Positions 1-7,224 of a stretch of 64,000 nt of DNA are shown here, in pieces. Position 1 is the stretch's first letter; every line of letters starts with the position of its first letter. This DNA comes from Streptococcus sp. HPH0090 (GTDB taxonomy: Bacteria > Bacillota > Bacilli > Lactobacillales > Streptococcaceae), in the NCBI RefSeq assembly GCF_000411475.1, contig NZ_KE150465.1, positions 265,686-329,685 on the forward strand, given 5' to 3'. Below the pieces are notes generated by a model. It did no database searches and was not told the DNA's origin. It saw nothing but the letters and a program-made list of their open reading frames with translations. The position numbers were made by a program, and so were the translations under genes.

Positions 1-363
1 ATCTTTCAGGATTTCTAATTCTAGATAATCTGATGGAAGGTCCTCACCCAATAGGTGTCCCCACTCAATAACTGTCACACCTGAACCAAAAAGAAATTCA
101 TCCAAGTCGATAGAATCTGCATCTCCTTCAATGCGATAAACATCCAAGTGATACAAGGGGAGACGTCCTTCATATTCTCGAACGATGGTATAAGTAGGAC
201 TCTTAATCATTTGATGAATCCCTAGGCCTCTAGCCAGGCCCTTGGTTAGCGTTGTTTTACCAGCACCTAATTCACCGGTCAAAATCAATACATCATTTTT
301 CTCCAGCAAAGAGCCTAATTCTTGTCCAAGAGCAATGAGTTCATCTTCATTTTTTATGTGCAT
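1..363 (-). CDS. tsaE: TsaE, tRNA t6A-synthesis ATPase (3' end outside window)
   Basis: TsaE (YjeE) is the P-loop ATPase that drives turnover of the TsaB-TsaD complex in making threonylcarbamoyladenosine at position 37 of ANN-decoding tRNAs. The reverse strand reads from the ATG at 363 without a stop to the window edge. The Walker A motif GELGAGKTT lies at about residues 30-38, followed by the family segments SPTYTIVREY and HLDVYR. The C-terminus is cut by the window edge. Partner genes tsaB and tsaD lie at the other end of this window. No convincing Shine-Dalgarno sequence precedes the ATG, and a -10 box lies only 7 nt upstream, so the message may be leaderless. Confidence 0.93.
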   Translation of the reverse strand, partial: MHIKNEDELIALGQELGSLLEKNDVLILTGELGAGKTTLTKGLARGLGIHQMIKSPTYTIVREYEGRLPLYHLDVYRIEGDADSIDLDEFLFGSGVTVIEWGHLLGEDLPSDYLELEILKD

Positions 364-369
364 GTTATC

Positions 370-379
370 ATTATACCAA
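370..379 (-). promoter_or_regulatory. Extended -10 promoter for tsaE
   Basis: On the reverse strand TGGTATAAT forms an extended -10 (TATAAT at 370-375). No good -35 is present. The expected transcription start, about 7 nt downstream, falls on or within a base or two of the tsaE ATG. Confidence 0.55.
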
Positions 380-413
380 AAAGTTTTCTTTTGCGACATT
401 TCTACTAATAAAA

Positions 414-440
414 AAGGAGGAGATTTCTCCTTCTTTTTTT
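414..440 (-). terminator. Terminator after the purine permease
   Basis: The short inverted repeat AAGGAG/CTCCTT (414-419 and 427-432) is flanked by A and T runs on both sides. It lies between the permease stop and the tsaE promoter and could act in either direction. Confidence 0.55.
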
Positions 441-453
441 AAAGTTTTTGTCA

Positions 454-1875
454 TTAGTTAAGAGCCATGCTGATGTAGTTCAAGATGAACAAAGCATCCA
501 AAATCCAGATCATAACATGTACTTCTTTGATTTGACCTTTAACAATCTTTGTCAAAGTATAAGTCAAGAAACCAACGGCAATCCCCTGTGTGATTGAGTA
601 ACTGAATCCCATAAAGATAGATGTAAAGAAGGCTGGAACTGCTTCTGACATATCATCCCAAGGAATGTTTTTCAAGTTAGAGAGCATCATAATCCCGACA
701 ATAATCAGAATTGGTGCAGTCGCAGCTGTTGGAACAATCGCTAAAAGTGGGCTAAAGAAACTTGACAAAGCAAAACAGATTGCAACAACTAGGGCTGTCA
801 AACCAGTACGTCCACCAGCACCGATACCTGCTGCTGACTCAACATAAGTCGTAACGTTTGAAGTACCTGCAATGGCACCAATTGAAGTTGCTACCAAATC
901 AGAGTAAAGAGCTTTATCCAATTTAGTTGACTCATGGTTTTCACCACTTGTCGCAACGATACCAACTTTTTCTCCAGTACCGATAAGAGTACCGATAGTA
1001 TCAAAGATATCTGTCAATGAGAAGGCAAGAATAGCCATCAAAGTTTCTGGCAAACGAGAAGTATTTGAAATCAAAGATCCTAAACCTTCTGAACCAAGAG
1101 CAGCACCAAACAAAGTTCCTAGGTCGTTAACTGCTGATGAAAGATTGTTGCTAGCGAAGTCAATCCCTGACACATTAACAAGACCAACTGCAATGGCAAG
1201 AACAGTCGTTGTTAAAATAGAAAGGATGATCCCACCTTTGATACCTTTAACAACAAAGAAGATAGTAATAGCAAGACCTGCAAGAGCTACCAAAACTGCT
1301 GTAGTATTGAAATCTACTAATCCTGGAACGGCTGAAGCATTTGCAGTAATCGCCGCTTGAGCCTTATCTGCTCCTTCACCAGCTACAGTATAAGTACCTG
1401 GGTCAATTGAGAATTTCAAAAGACCAGCATTCTTAATACCAACGTAAGCAAGGAAAACACCAATACCAGCTGAAATTGCTGAGCGAAGTGTTGTAGGAAT
1501 AGATTCAATGATCATTTTACGAACATTGGTCAATGTAATAATCAGTGAAATAACTCCACAGATGAAGACCATCCCAAGAGCTTCTTTCCAAGTATAGCCC
1601 ATCCCAAATACGACGGTAAATGTAAAGAAGGCGTTTAGTCCCATACCTGGGGCTTGTGCATATGGCAAGTTAGCATAGAAAGCCATCATCAAAGTTCCCA
1701 CAACAGAACCGATGATTGTTGCCAAGAATACACCTTGAACAGGCATTCCTGTTTGTGAAAGCATTTGAGGGTTTACAAAGAGAATATAACTCATTGCAAA
1801 GAAAGTTGTTAAACCAGCAAGAACCTCTGTACGGACGTCTGTCCCGTGCTCTTTTAGTTTAAATAGTTTGTCCAT
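454..1875 (-). CDS. pbuG: NCS2/AzgA-family purine permease
   Basis: This 473-residue polytopic membrane protein is expected to import hypoxanthine/guanine (or adenine) by proton symport. The AzgA-subfamily N-terminal segment GLTTFFAMSYILFVNP is at residues 21-36, and the conserved TDIFDTIGT motif of the substrate-binding helix is around residue 291. Length is typical of the subfamily. It is a single-gene unit with its own consensus promoter and terminator. No purine riboswitch fits in the leader of roughly 30 nt, so any purine control would have to act at the promoter. The choice of base transported is inferred from the family; the symbol is approximate. Confidence 0.85.
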   Translation of the reverse strand: MDKLFKLKEHGTDVRTEVLAGLTTFFAMSYILFVNPQMLSQTGMPVQGVFLATIIGSVVGTLMMAFYANLPYAQAPGMGLNAFFTFTVVFGMGYTWKEALGMVFICGVISLIITLTNVRKMIIESIPTTLRSAISAGIGVFLAYVGIKNAGLLKFSIDPGTYTVAGEGADKAQAAITANASAVPGLVDFNTTAVLVALAGLAITIFFVVKGIKGGIILSILTTTVLAIAVGLVNVSGIDFASNNLSSAVNDLGTLFGAALGSEGLGSLISNTSRLPETLMAILAFSLTDIFDTIGTLIGTGEKVGIVATSGENHESTKLDKALYSDLVATSIGAIAGTSNVTTYVESAAGIGAGGRTGLTALVVAICFALSSFFSPLLAIVPTAATAPILIIVGIMMLSNLKNIPWDDMSEAVPAFFTSIFMGFSYSITQGIAVGFLTYTLTKIVKGQIKEVHVMIWILDALFILNYISMALN

Positions 1876-1912
1876 TTTTAATCTCCTTTGTCATTTTACG
1901 AACAATATGACT

Positions 1913-1941
1913 ATTATAACACCAATCATTCATCTTTTCAA
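1913..1941 (-). promoter_or_regulatory. Sigma-A promoter of the purine permease
   Basis: The reverse strand has TTGAAA (1936-1941), a 17-nt spacer and TATAAT (1913-1918). It lies about 38 nt upstream of the ATG. Confidence 0.85.
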
Positions 1942-2023
1942 GGTATTTTTACCGAATTATAAAAATCTTATCAGATATTATTCTTTTTGTTTTTACTTAT
2001 TGTCAGCTTTTCTCTTAGCTTTT

Positions 2024-2032
2024 TGATATAAT
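2024..2032 (+). promoter_or_regulatory. Extended -10 promoter of the Cof phosphatase gene
   Basis: TGATATAAT gives TATAAT at 2027-2032 with a TGn extension. No good -35 at the usual spacing. It lies about 40 nt before the start codon. Confidence 0.65.
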
Positions 2033-2071
2033 AGAAAACATCTTATCTGAAACTAGATTCGGGAGGATTTT

Positions 2072-2884
2072 ATGACTAAAAAAATGATTGCCGTCGATTT
2101 AGACGGAACTCTACTCAACTCTGAAAGCAAACTTTCTGACTTTACTATTGAAACAATTAAGAAAATCTCTAAAAAAGGCCACCAAGTCGTTATTGCAACT
2201 GGTCGCCCTTACCGAATGGCCAAAGATTTTTATAACCAACTTGAACTCGAAACCCCTATGATCAATTTCAATGGCTCACTTACCCATCTGCCAGGTAAGA
2301 CTTGGAAACATGAAAAGTGTCTGACTGTGGACAAAAAATACCTCTTGGATATCGTAAAACGAAAAGAGGAGATTGAGGCAGACTTTATCGCTGGAGAATA
2401 TCGTAAAAAGTTTTACATTACGGCCCCAGACCAAGAAATTGCCGATCCTAAATTATTTGGTGTTGAAAACTTTCGCCCAGAAAATCAATTCAAGTCTGAC
2501 TTAGTGACCAAGGGACCTAACTGTATTTTATTACAAACTAGGGCAGACGATAAATATGCACTAGCTGAAGAGATGAACAGTTTTTACAAGCACCAACTCA
2601 ATATTAACACTTGGGGTGGGCCTTTAAACATCCTCGAATGTACTCCCAAAGGAGTCCACAAAGCCTTTGCCCTCGAATATCTTCTCAATGTCATGAATAT
2701 GGACAAACAGAATTTGATTGCTTTTGGTGACGAACATAATGACCAAGAAATGCTCGCTTTTGCAGGCAAAGGTTATGCCATGAAAAATGCAAATCCTGCT
2801 CTCTTACCTTTTGCAGATGAGCAATTACCATTGACCAATGAAGAAGATGGCGTCGCTCACTTTTTACAAGAACGATTCCTATAA
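2072..2884 (+). CDS. Cof-type HAD-IIB sugar-phosphate phosphatase
   Basis: A 270-residue HAD-superfamily hydrolase of the Cof/YidA type, probably a broad-specificity sugar- or nucleotide-phosphate phosphatase in the cytoplasm. Motif I is the DLDGT stretch with nucleophile D9 and acid D11. Motif II (TGRPY) is at about residue 45, and the C-terminal metal-binding motif is in FGDEHNDQEM. The region between motifs II and III is the C2 cap. The start follows GGGAGG at a normal distance. The gene stands alone with its own promoter and terminator, so its substrate cannot be inferred from context. Confidence 0.9.
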   Translation: MTKKMIAVDLDGTLLNSESKLSDFTIETIKKISKKGHQVVIATGRPYRMAKDFYNQLELETPMINFNGSLTHLPGKTWKHEKCLTVDKKYLLDIVKRKEEIEADFIAGEYRKKFYITAPDQEIADPKLFGVENFRPENQFKSDLVTKGPNCILLQTRADDKYALAEEMNSFYKHQLNINTWGGPLNILECTPKGVHKAFALEYLLNVMNMDKQNLIAFGDEHNDQEMLAFAGKGYAMKNANPALLPFADEQLPLTNEEDGVAHFLQERFL

Positions 2885-2904
2885 ATCATAACCTATAAAT
2901 CAGT

Positions 2905-2954
2905 AGTTCTATACTTTTGGCTAAAATACAGGCCCTTGAGTATAGAACTTTTTT
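2905..2954 (+). terminator. Rho-independent terminator of the Cof gene
   Basis: A perfect 11-bp inverted repeat AGTTCTATACT/AGTATAGAACT (2905-2915 and 2939-2949) is followed by six T. Confidence 0.88.
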
Positions 2955-2973
2955 CATATAATTATCCATAAAA

Positions 2974-3012
2974 AAAGGATTTGCACCTGTTTTATCCAGA
3001 ACCAAATCCTTT
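2974..3012 (-). terminator. Rho-independent terminator of the downstream lipoprotein gene
   Basis: Inverted repeat AAAGGATTTG/CAAATCCTTT (2974-2983 and 3003-3012), read on the reverse strand and followed by a run of T. It is back-to-back with the Cof terminator. Confidence 0.87.
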
Positions 3013-3019
3013 AAAATAT

Positions 3020-3445
3020 CTATTTTTTTAAAACAATACGATCTGAAACCTCACGGTCCATATCATCGATGATGATTTGGTTCTCTTCTGCCACATAAAT
3101 CTTGACGTCATCTCCGATGATGACTTTCTGATTTTCTGGTTCAAAGGTTACCTTCTTAACTTCCTGTACTCCATCCGCTTCCACTTCTGTCCACGTCCCG
3201 GTATTTCCTGTCACGTCGAGCGTAATGCTATCACCCTCGTCCTGCCCCTTATAGGTACCATCCATATTGACGGTTGTAGCATTCGTAGCGCTAGCTGTTG
3301 TTGACTCAGATACCTGACTTGTTATCACTTCTGAACTAGTGCTTGTTTGAGGTGCCGAAGTTGTTTGTCCTTTTGTTGAACAAGCGACTAAGAGACTAAG
3401 ACTTGCCAGTGTTGCAAGAGAAAGTGTGAATCTTTTTAATGTCAT
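3020..3445 (-). CDS. Secreted lipoprotein, SP_0198-like
   Basis: A 141-residue lipoprotein of unknown function. The start chosen is the ATG at 3445, preceded by AAAGGAG at 5-nt spacing; an in-frame ATG 17 codons upstream lacks a ribosome binding site. A lipoprotein signal peptide ends in the lipobox LVAC (lipidated C22). A Ser/Thr-rich linker of about 35 residues follows, then a small domain rich in beta-strand pattern. It resembles the pneumococcal family I recall as SP_0198. A weak -10 (TATAGT around 3507) suggests its own promoter after folC. Confidence 0.8.
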   Translation of the reverse strand: MTLKRFTLSLATLASLSLLVACSTKGQTTSAPQTSTSSEVITSQVSESTTASATNATTVNMDGTYKGQDEGDSITLDVTGNTGTWTEVEADGVQEVKKVTFEPENQKVIIGDDVKIYVAEENQIIIDDMDREVSDRIVLKK

Positions 3446-3530
3446 GATAGCTCCTTTCTTTTGGTGGCTAAAAGTAGCAAAAGCCTGCTGAAACATTCCA
3501 CCTCAACTATATCAAATAAGGGAAGGGAGG

Positions 3531-4781
3531 TCAATCAATAGATTCATAACCCAAGAGGTATGCACGGACCTCTGATATAAAGTAGAGAGAACCTGTCACA
3601 AACAGTAACTCTTTCTCCCCTGCAGAACTTTCAAAGCCATCTAAAAACTCTCGATAGGAAGCAACCTTCTGATAATCTCCCAAGTCCTGCTCCTCCAAAG
3701 AACCTTGATAATCAAAGCTAGTAACATAGAGAGGGAGGTCTGGTAAATGTTTCGTCAGATATCCAAGCATACCACTGTAATCTTTACGCTTTAAAGCTCC
3801 AAAAAGAATTTGAGCTTGATAACCTTGTTGATTTTTTTCCTGGATAAATTCAACCAAACGCTCCAAGGCTGGTAGGTTGTGAGCCCCATCCAGATAAATG
3901 TGCTCAGTGATAGCTTCTAGCCTTCCTGCCCATCTGGTAACTCGCAAGGCAGCTCTTACTGCTTCTTGATCAGCTTTCTCACCTCTCTGATTCATAAACA
4001 ATAGAAAGGCTTGTATAGCGAGAGCTGCGTTTTCCTCCTGATAGGCCCCTTCCAAACCTAATTTTAGTTGGTTCAGATTCGCAAGAGAAGAAGAAAAATG
4101 ACCATTCTTGAAAGAAAAATCTCGATCAGCTTGGTAGAGAGTCACATCCAAATCATGAGCAGTTCTTTGACAAACGAACTGTGCCTCCGGTGCTAGATTG
4201 GCAATAATAGCTGATTTGCCTAACTTAAAAATCCCTGCTTTCTGCTCAGCAATAGCTGATAAACTATCGCCCAAAGTCTCCTGATGATCGAGGCCGATGG
4301 ACGTGATAACAGCAATCTCTCCAGTTACCACATTAGTGGTATCAAGTAGTCCACCAATTCCAACTTCCACCAAAACCAGCTCCACTTCTTGCTCCCTAAA
4401 ATAGAGTAGAGCAATCAAGGTCAGCAACTCAAAAAAAGATAACTGATCGTGGGTTTCTAGAAGTTTCAGCTCCATTTTCTTAACTTGATCAGCTATACGA
4501 ATAAAATCGGCATCCGATATGGGATTCCCATTGATGCAAATACGATCATGAATGCTGACAATATGGGGCGAAGTAAAGGTCCCAACTTTCTTGCCGTGAG
4601 AGACAAAAAGCTCTCTCATAAAGGCAATGGTCGACCCTTTCCCATTTGTTCCCGTCACATGGATAATTGGATAGGTTTGCTCAGGATTCTCCAGTAAATC
4701 CACTGCTTTTTGCATCCGTCCCAAACCTGATCTAAAATTCAATCCAATCCGACTATGGAGCCATTTTTCTACTTCAAACAC
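3531..4781 (-). CDS. folC: Folylpolyglutamate synthase / dihydrofolate synthase
   Basis: This 416-residue Mur-ligase-type enzyme adds glutamate to folates using ATP, and in many bacteria also makes dihydrofolate from dihydropteroate. The P-loop GTNGKGST is at residues 44-51, followed by FTSPHI and a central GLDHQETLG segment (Mur-ligase fold). Translation starts at a GTG (4779-4781) preceded by AAGGAG at 6-nt spacing. Upstream lies the DUF1292 gene, separated by two hairpins; downstream is the lipoprotein gene 86 nt away. Confidence 0.92.
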   Translation of the reverse strand: MFEVEKWLHSRIGLNFRSGLGRMQKAVDLLENPEQTYPIIHVTGTNGKGSTIAFMRELFVSHGKKVGTFTSPHIVSIHDRICINGNPISDADFIRIADQVKKMELKLLETHDQLSFFELLTLIALLYFREQEVELVLVEVGIGGLLDTTNVVTGEIAVITSIGLDHQETLGDSLSAIAEQKAGIFKLGKSAIIANLAPEAQFVCQRTAHDLDVTLYQADRDFSFKNGHFSSSLANLNQLKLGLEGAYQEENAALAIQAFLLFMNQRGEKADQEAVRAALRVTRWAGRLEAITEHIYLDGAHNLPALERLVEFIQEKNQQGYQAQILFGALKRKDYSGMLGYLTKHLPDLPLYVTSFDYQGSLEEQDLGDYQKVASYREFLDGFESSAGEKELLFVTGSLYFISEVRAYLLGYESID

Positions 4782-4804
4782 GCTTATCTCCTTAATCCTT
4801 AATA

Positions 4805-4831
4805 AAAAAGCGAAGATTCTCTTCGCTTTTT
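4805..4831 (-). terminator. Hairpin terminator just upstream of folC
   Basis: Inverted repeat AAAGCGAAGA/TCTTCGCTTT with T runs on either strand, about 25 nt before the folC GTG. It could end the ireB-ruvX-DUF1292 message or attenuate folC. Confidence 0.75.
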
Positions 4832-4928
4832 ACTTCATTTGCTAGAACCTAGCTTGTTTTAATTTCAATATGGGGTAGAATCCCCCCCCCGGATGTTCCA
4901 ACTCTTTCTAGTTTCTGGGAGTTGGGCT
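4832..4928. other. Hairpin-rich intergenic stretch with a C9 tract
   Basis: No ORF. It holds small inverted repeats (GCTAG/CTAGC near 4840-4853, GGGG/CCCC around 4873-4885, CCAACTC/GAGTTGG at 4898-4925) and nine consecutive C at 4882-4890. It lies between two terminator-like hairpins. It may be a degraded repeat or a structured 3' UTR; I do not recognise it. Confidence 0.4.
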
Positions 4929-4951
4929 AAAAACATCCACTGGATGTTTTT
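4929..4951 (-). terminator. Terminator at the end of the DUF1292 gene
   Basis: Inverted repeat AAAACATCC/GGATGTTTT with a 3-nt loop, overlapping the DUF1292 stop codon; T run on the reverse strand. Confidence 0.78.
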
Positions 4952-5255
4952 ACTCCTCCATAAAGCTGTTGAAGACTTCTTCAATCATGTTCCATTCATC
5001 TTCTGAATCTTCAGGGATTGGTTGCAATTCACCTTCAGTTCCATCTTCATTTTCGATGAATGAGTATGCTTGGATTTCAACTTCACCGTTTTCATCTTCT
5101 TCTGCATTAACTGGTACAAGAAGAACATAGTTTTTACCAAATTCTTCTTTTCCGTCAATAGTCAATAGGATTTCAAATAAAGTTTCGTTTCCTTGCTCAT
5201 CTACAAGTGTAATAAGTTCACGTTCTTCGTGATCGTGGTTGTGATCGTGTGACAT
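4950..5255 (-). CDS. DUF1292 family protein (YrzB-like)
   Basis: A 101-residue acidic cytoplasmic protein of the DUF1292 family. It begins with a histidine-rich MSHDHNHDH stretch that could bind metal, followed by the family core [17 protein letters not shown] and a strongly acidic C-terminus. In streptococci it is the last gene of the conserved ireB-ruvX-DUF1292 operon; here it starts 15 nt after ruvX. Its biochemical role is not established. Confidence 0.88.
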   Translation of the reverse strand: MSHDHNHDHEERELITLVDEQGNETLFEILLTIDGKEEFGKNYVLLVPVNAEEDENGEVEIQAYSFIENEDGTEGELQPIPEDSEDEWNMIEEVFNSFMEE

Positions 5256-5270
5256 AGTTTCTCCTCTGTC

Positions 5271-5690
5271 TTAAAATTTTCTATCTAAATAATTTTGCAA
5301 AATCAACTGAGCTGCCAATTTATCAATAACTTTTTTACGCTTGTTACGACTAATGTCTGCTTGCTCAATCAACATGCGTTCCGCAGCAACCGTGGTCAAG
5401 CGCTCATCCTGGTATTCTACTGGCAAACCAAAGAGTTCTTCCAGTTTTTCTCCATATGCTTGACTCGCTTCCACTCGCGGTCCACTGGTATTGTTCATAT
5501 TTTTAGGTAAACCAACAACAAAGCGCTCCACCTTATAGGTGTCAACCAATTCCTTGAGTCGTTCAAAACCGAACTCTCCTTGATCTTCATTGATTTGGAT
5601 GATTTCAAGCCCTTGCGCTGTAAAACCTAACGGATCGCTAATCGCTACTCCTACCGTTTTGGAACCAACGTCCAATCCCATAATTCTCAT
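5271..5690 (-). CDS. ruvX: RuvX/YqgF Holliday-junction resolvase-like nuclease
   Basis: A 139-residue RNase H-fold nuclease implicated in 16S rRNA 5'-end processing and proposed as an alternative Holliday junction resolvase. The N-terminal [15 protein letters not shown] places the first catalytic Asp at residue 7. VVGLP follows, and the later acidic strand is [12 protein letters not shown]. It starts only 3 nt after the ireB stop, so translation is likely coupled. Length is typical. Confidence 0.93.
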   Translation of the reverse strand: MRIMGLDVGSKTVGVAISDPLGFTAQGLEIIQINEDQGEFGFERLKELVDTYKVERFVVGLPKNMNNTSGPRVEASQAYGEKLEELFGLPVEYQDERLTTVAAERMLIEQADISRNKRKKVIDKLAAQLILQNYLDRKF

Positions 5691-5693
5691 TGG

Positions 5694-5960
5694 TTATAGA
5701 TCGACTCCTTGTCCCTTAAGGTAGTAGCGAACCAATTCTTCAACAATCTCATCGCGTTCATATTTACGGATTTGATTTCTTGCGTTATTGTAACGAGGAA
5801 CGTAAGCTGGGTCTCCACTGAGAACATAGCCCACAATTTGATTAATAGGGTTATACCCCTTCTCATTCAAGGAAGCATAGACTTCTGTCAATGTTTCGCT
5901 AATCTCTTTTTTATTGGAATCGTCCAATTTAAAACGTACGGTTTCTTCAGTAAATCCCAT
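5694..5960 (-). CDS. ireB: IreB family regulatory phosphoprotein
   Basis: An 88-residue cytoplasmic protein of the IreB (YrzL) family. In Enterococcus faecalis it is a substrate of the PASTA kinase IreK and tunes cephalosporin resistance. The N-terminus [19 protein letters not shown] carries the threonines in the position phosphorylated in IreB. The start at 5960 is preceded by AAAGAGGG; an upstream in-frame ATG 14 codons earlier lies close to the -10 box and lacks a ribosome binding site. First gene of the operon with ruvX and DUF1292. Confidence 0.92.
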   Translation of the reverse strand: MGFTEETVRFKLDDSNKKEISETLTEVYASLNEKGYNPINQIVGYVLSGDPAYVPRYNNARNQIRKYERDEIVEELVRYYLKGQGVDL

Positions 5961-5990
5961 TCTAACACCCTCTTTCCTTAGAATAGTACT

Positions 5991-6019
5991 ATTATAGCAC
6001 ATTCACAGCCGTTCTACAA
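5991..6019 (-). promoter_or_regulatory. Promoter of ireB-ruvX-DUF1292
   Basis: Reverse strand TTGTAG (6014-6019), 17-nt spacer, TATAAT (5991-5996), about 30 nt upstream of the ireB ATG. Confidence 0.8.
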
Positions 6020-6057
6020 ATCACACAGTCTGATTTTGTTGATTTTCTGCGACTTTC

Positions 6058-6630
6058 TTACTGGACTGTCGCACCACTCGCAACTCGATTTGCGATATAC
6101 TCTTCTGGTTCGTTTTTTAGTAGATTTTCCAAACCAACATTTTTTAAATATTCGCTTTCGCTTGCCTTTTTAACATCTAGGACTTGAAAATCATAACTTG
6201 TTTTGGTTTCAATCTCAGTCTCACTTAAAAGATTAGTTTCAAGGCTAAAACCAGGAATTTTTCGAGCTGCTTGAACTGACTCATCTTTGTCTTCCTCTTC
6301 TTTCAAAGCACTCTTTGCCTGCTCTAATCCATGCTCGGCAATGTAGCTCTTGAGTTCATCTGAAACTTGTCGTTTTTGCTGAATCGTTAATGTCAAAAAT
6401 TGTTTACCCTTATAGGTAATTGTCTGGGTTTGCTGTACACCATTTTCGTCAACAGGTAGAACAAGAGTCTTGGTTACAACTGTATTGTTATTCGCATTTT
6501 CTAAAACAGGTAGAGTTGATTGGAGAGCTTCTGTCGTTGTATCTTTAGAAGGCTCCGCGGATTCTTTTTTCTGACCACAGCCAGCTAGTAAAAATAGAAG
6601 GGCAACTGTACCGATAACTATCTTTTTCAT
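6058..6630 (-). CDS. Secreted lipoprotein, SP_0191-like
   Basis: A 190-residue lipoprotein of unknown function. The ATG at 6630 is preceded by AAGGA; an in-frame TTG two codons upstream is less likely. The signal peptide ends in LAGC. The mature part has two long charged helices (QQKRQVSDELKSYIAEHG and a Lys/Glu-rich segment). It recalls the pneumococcal family annotated SP_0191, possibly DUF1307/YehR-related. It follows spx, separated by a terminator-like hairpin. Confidence 0.78.
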   Translation of the reverse strand: MKKIVIGTVALLFLLAGCGQKKESAEPSKDTTTEALQSTLPVLENANNNTVVTKTLVLPVDENGVQQTQTITYKGKQFLTLTIQQKRQVSDELKSYIAEHGLEQAKSALKEEEDKDESVQAARKIPGFSLETNLLSETEIETKTSYDFQVLDVKKASESEYLKNVGLENLLKNEPEEYIANRVASGATVQ

Positions 6631-6658
6631 ATTCAATTTTCCTTATTTACATATCAAA

Positions 6659-6686
6659 TAAGGCCAGGAGTCACTCCCAGCCTTTA
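6659..6686 (-). terminator. Imperfect terminator after spx
   Basis: Read on the reverse strand, AAGGCTGGGAG/CTCCTGGCCTT forms a hairpin with one mismatched position and a TGA loop. The T tract is short, so it may act only partially. Confidence 0.55.
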
Positions 6687-6690
6687 TGTT

Positions 6691-7089
6691 TTATAGTGCT
6701 GCACGTAAACGTGCTTCTGCATTTTCTACATTGCGGACAGAGCGTGGCAAGAAAGCACGAATATCGTCTTCCTTATAGCCGACTTGCAATCGTTTCTCAT
6801 CAACGAGAATCGGACTTTTTAGGATACGTGGTGTCTCCATGATTAAGTTAAGCACTTCATTGACACTCAAATCTTCGATATCAACTCCAAGAGCTTTAGC
6901 GTAGCGATTCTTTGATGATACAATGCTCGCAATTCCATTGTCTGTTTTTGTAAGAATATCTAATAATTCTTCTCTAGAAATTCCTTCTTTACCGAGGTTT
7001 TGTTCTTTATAACTTAACTGGTGGGCATTAAGCCAGGTTTTCGCTTTTTTACAGCTAGTACAACTTGAGACTGTATAAATTTTGATCAT
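6691..7089 (-). CDS. spx: Spx/ArsC-family transcriptional regulator
   Basis: A 132-residue Spx protein, which binds the alpha C-terminal domain of RNA polymerase and redirects transcription during thiol and envelope stress. The redox switch C10-T-S-C13 is intact near the N-terminus, and the thioredoxin-like fold continues through RILKSPILVDEKRLQVGY. Streptococci usually encode two Spx paralogues; I cannot say from sequence alone which one this is. It has its own extended -10 promoter and overlaps nothing. Confidence 0.9.
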   Translation of the reverse strand: MIKIYTVSSCTSCKKAKTWLNAHQLSYKEQNLGKEGISREELLDILTKTDNGIASIVSSKNRYAKALGVDIEDLSVNEVLNLIMETPRILKSPILVDEKRLQVGYKEDDIRAFLPRSVRNVENAEARLRAAL

Positions 7090-7130
7090 GTCCCTACCCC
7101 TTTCGCTACATGTTACTATCAGTTTATTCT

Positions 7131-7139
7131 ATTATACCA
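7131..7139 (-). promoter_or_regulatory. Extended -10 promoter of spx
   Basis: Reverse strand TGGTATAAT, with TATAAT at 7131-7136, about 40 nt upstream of spx. No clear -35. Confidence 0.65.
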
Positions 7140-7224
7140 TAAAAAACATCCGACTTGCGACCTATTTTTAAAAAAATTTAACTTTTTCCCCAGTTTTTTC
7201 CCTTTTTTCTTGACAAAACACGAA

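Noticed and set aside
1876-2071. Purine riboswitch ahead of the permease gene
   Set aside because: The promoter lies about 38 nt from the ATG, leaving too short a leader for the aptamer, and no conserved purine-riboswitch core was seen.
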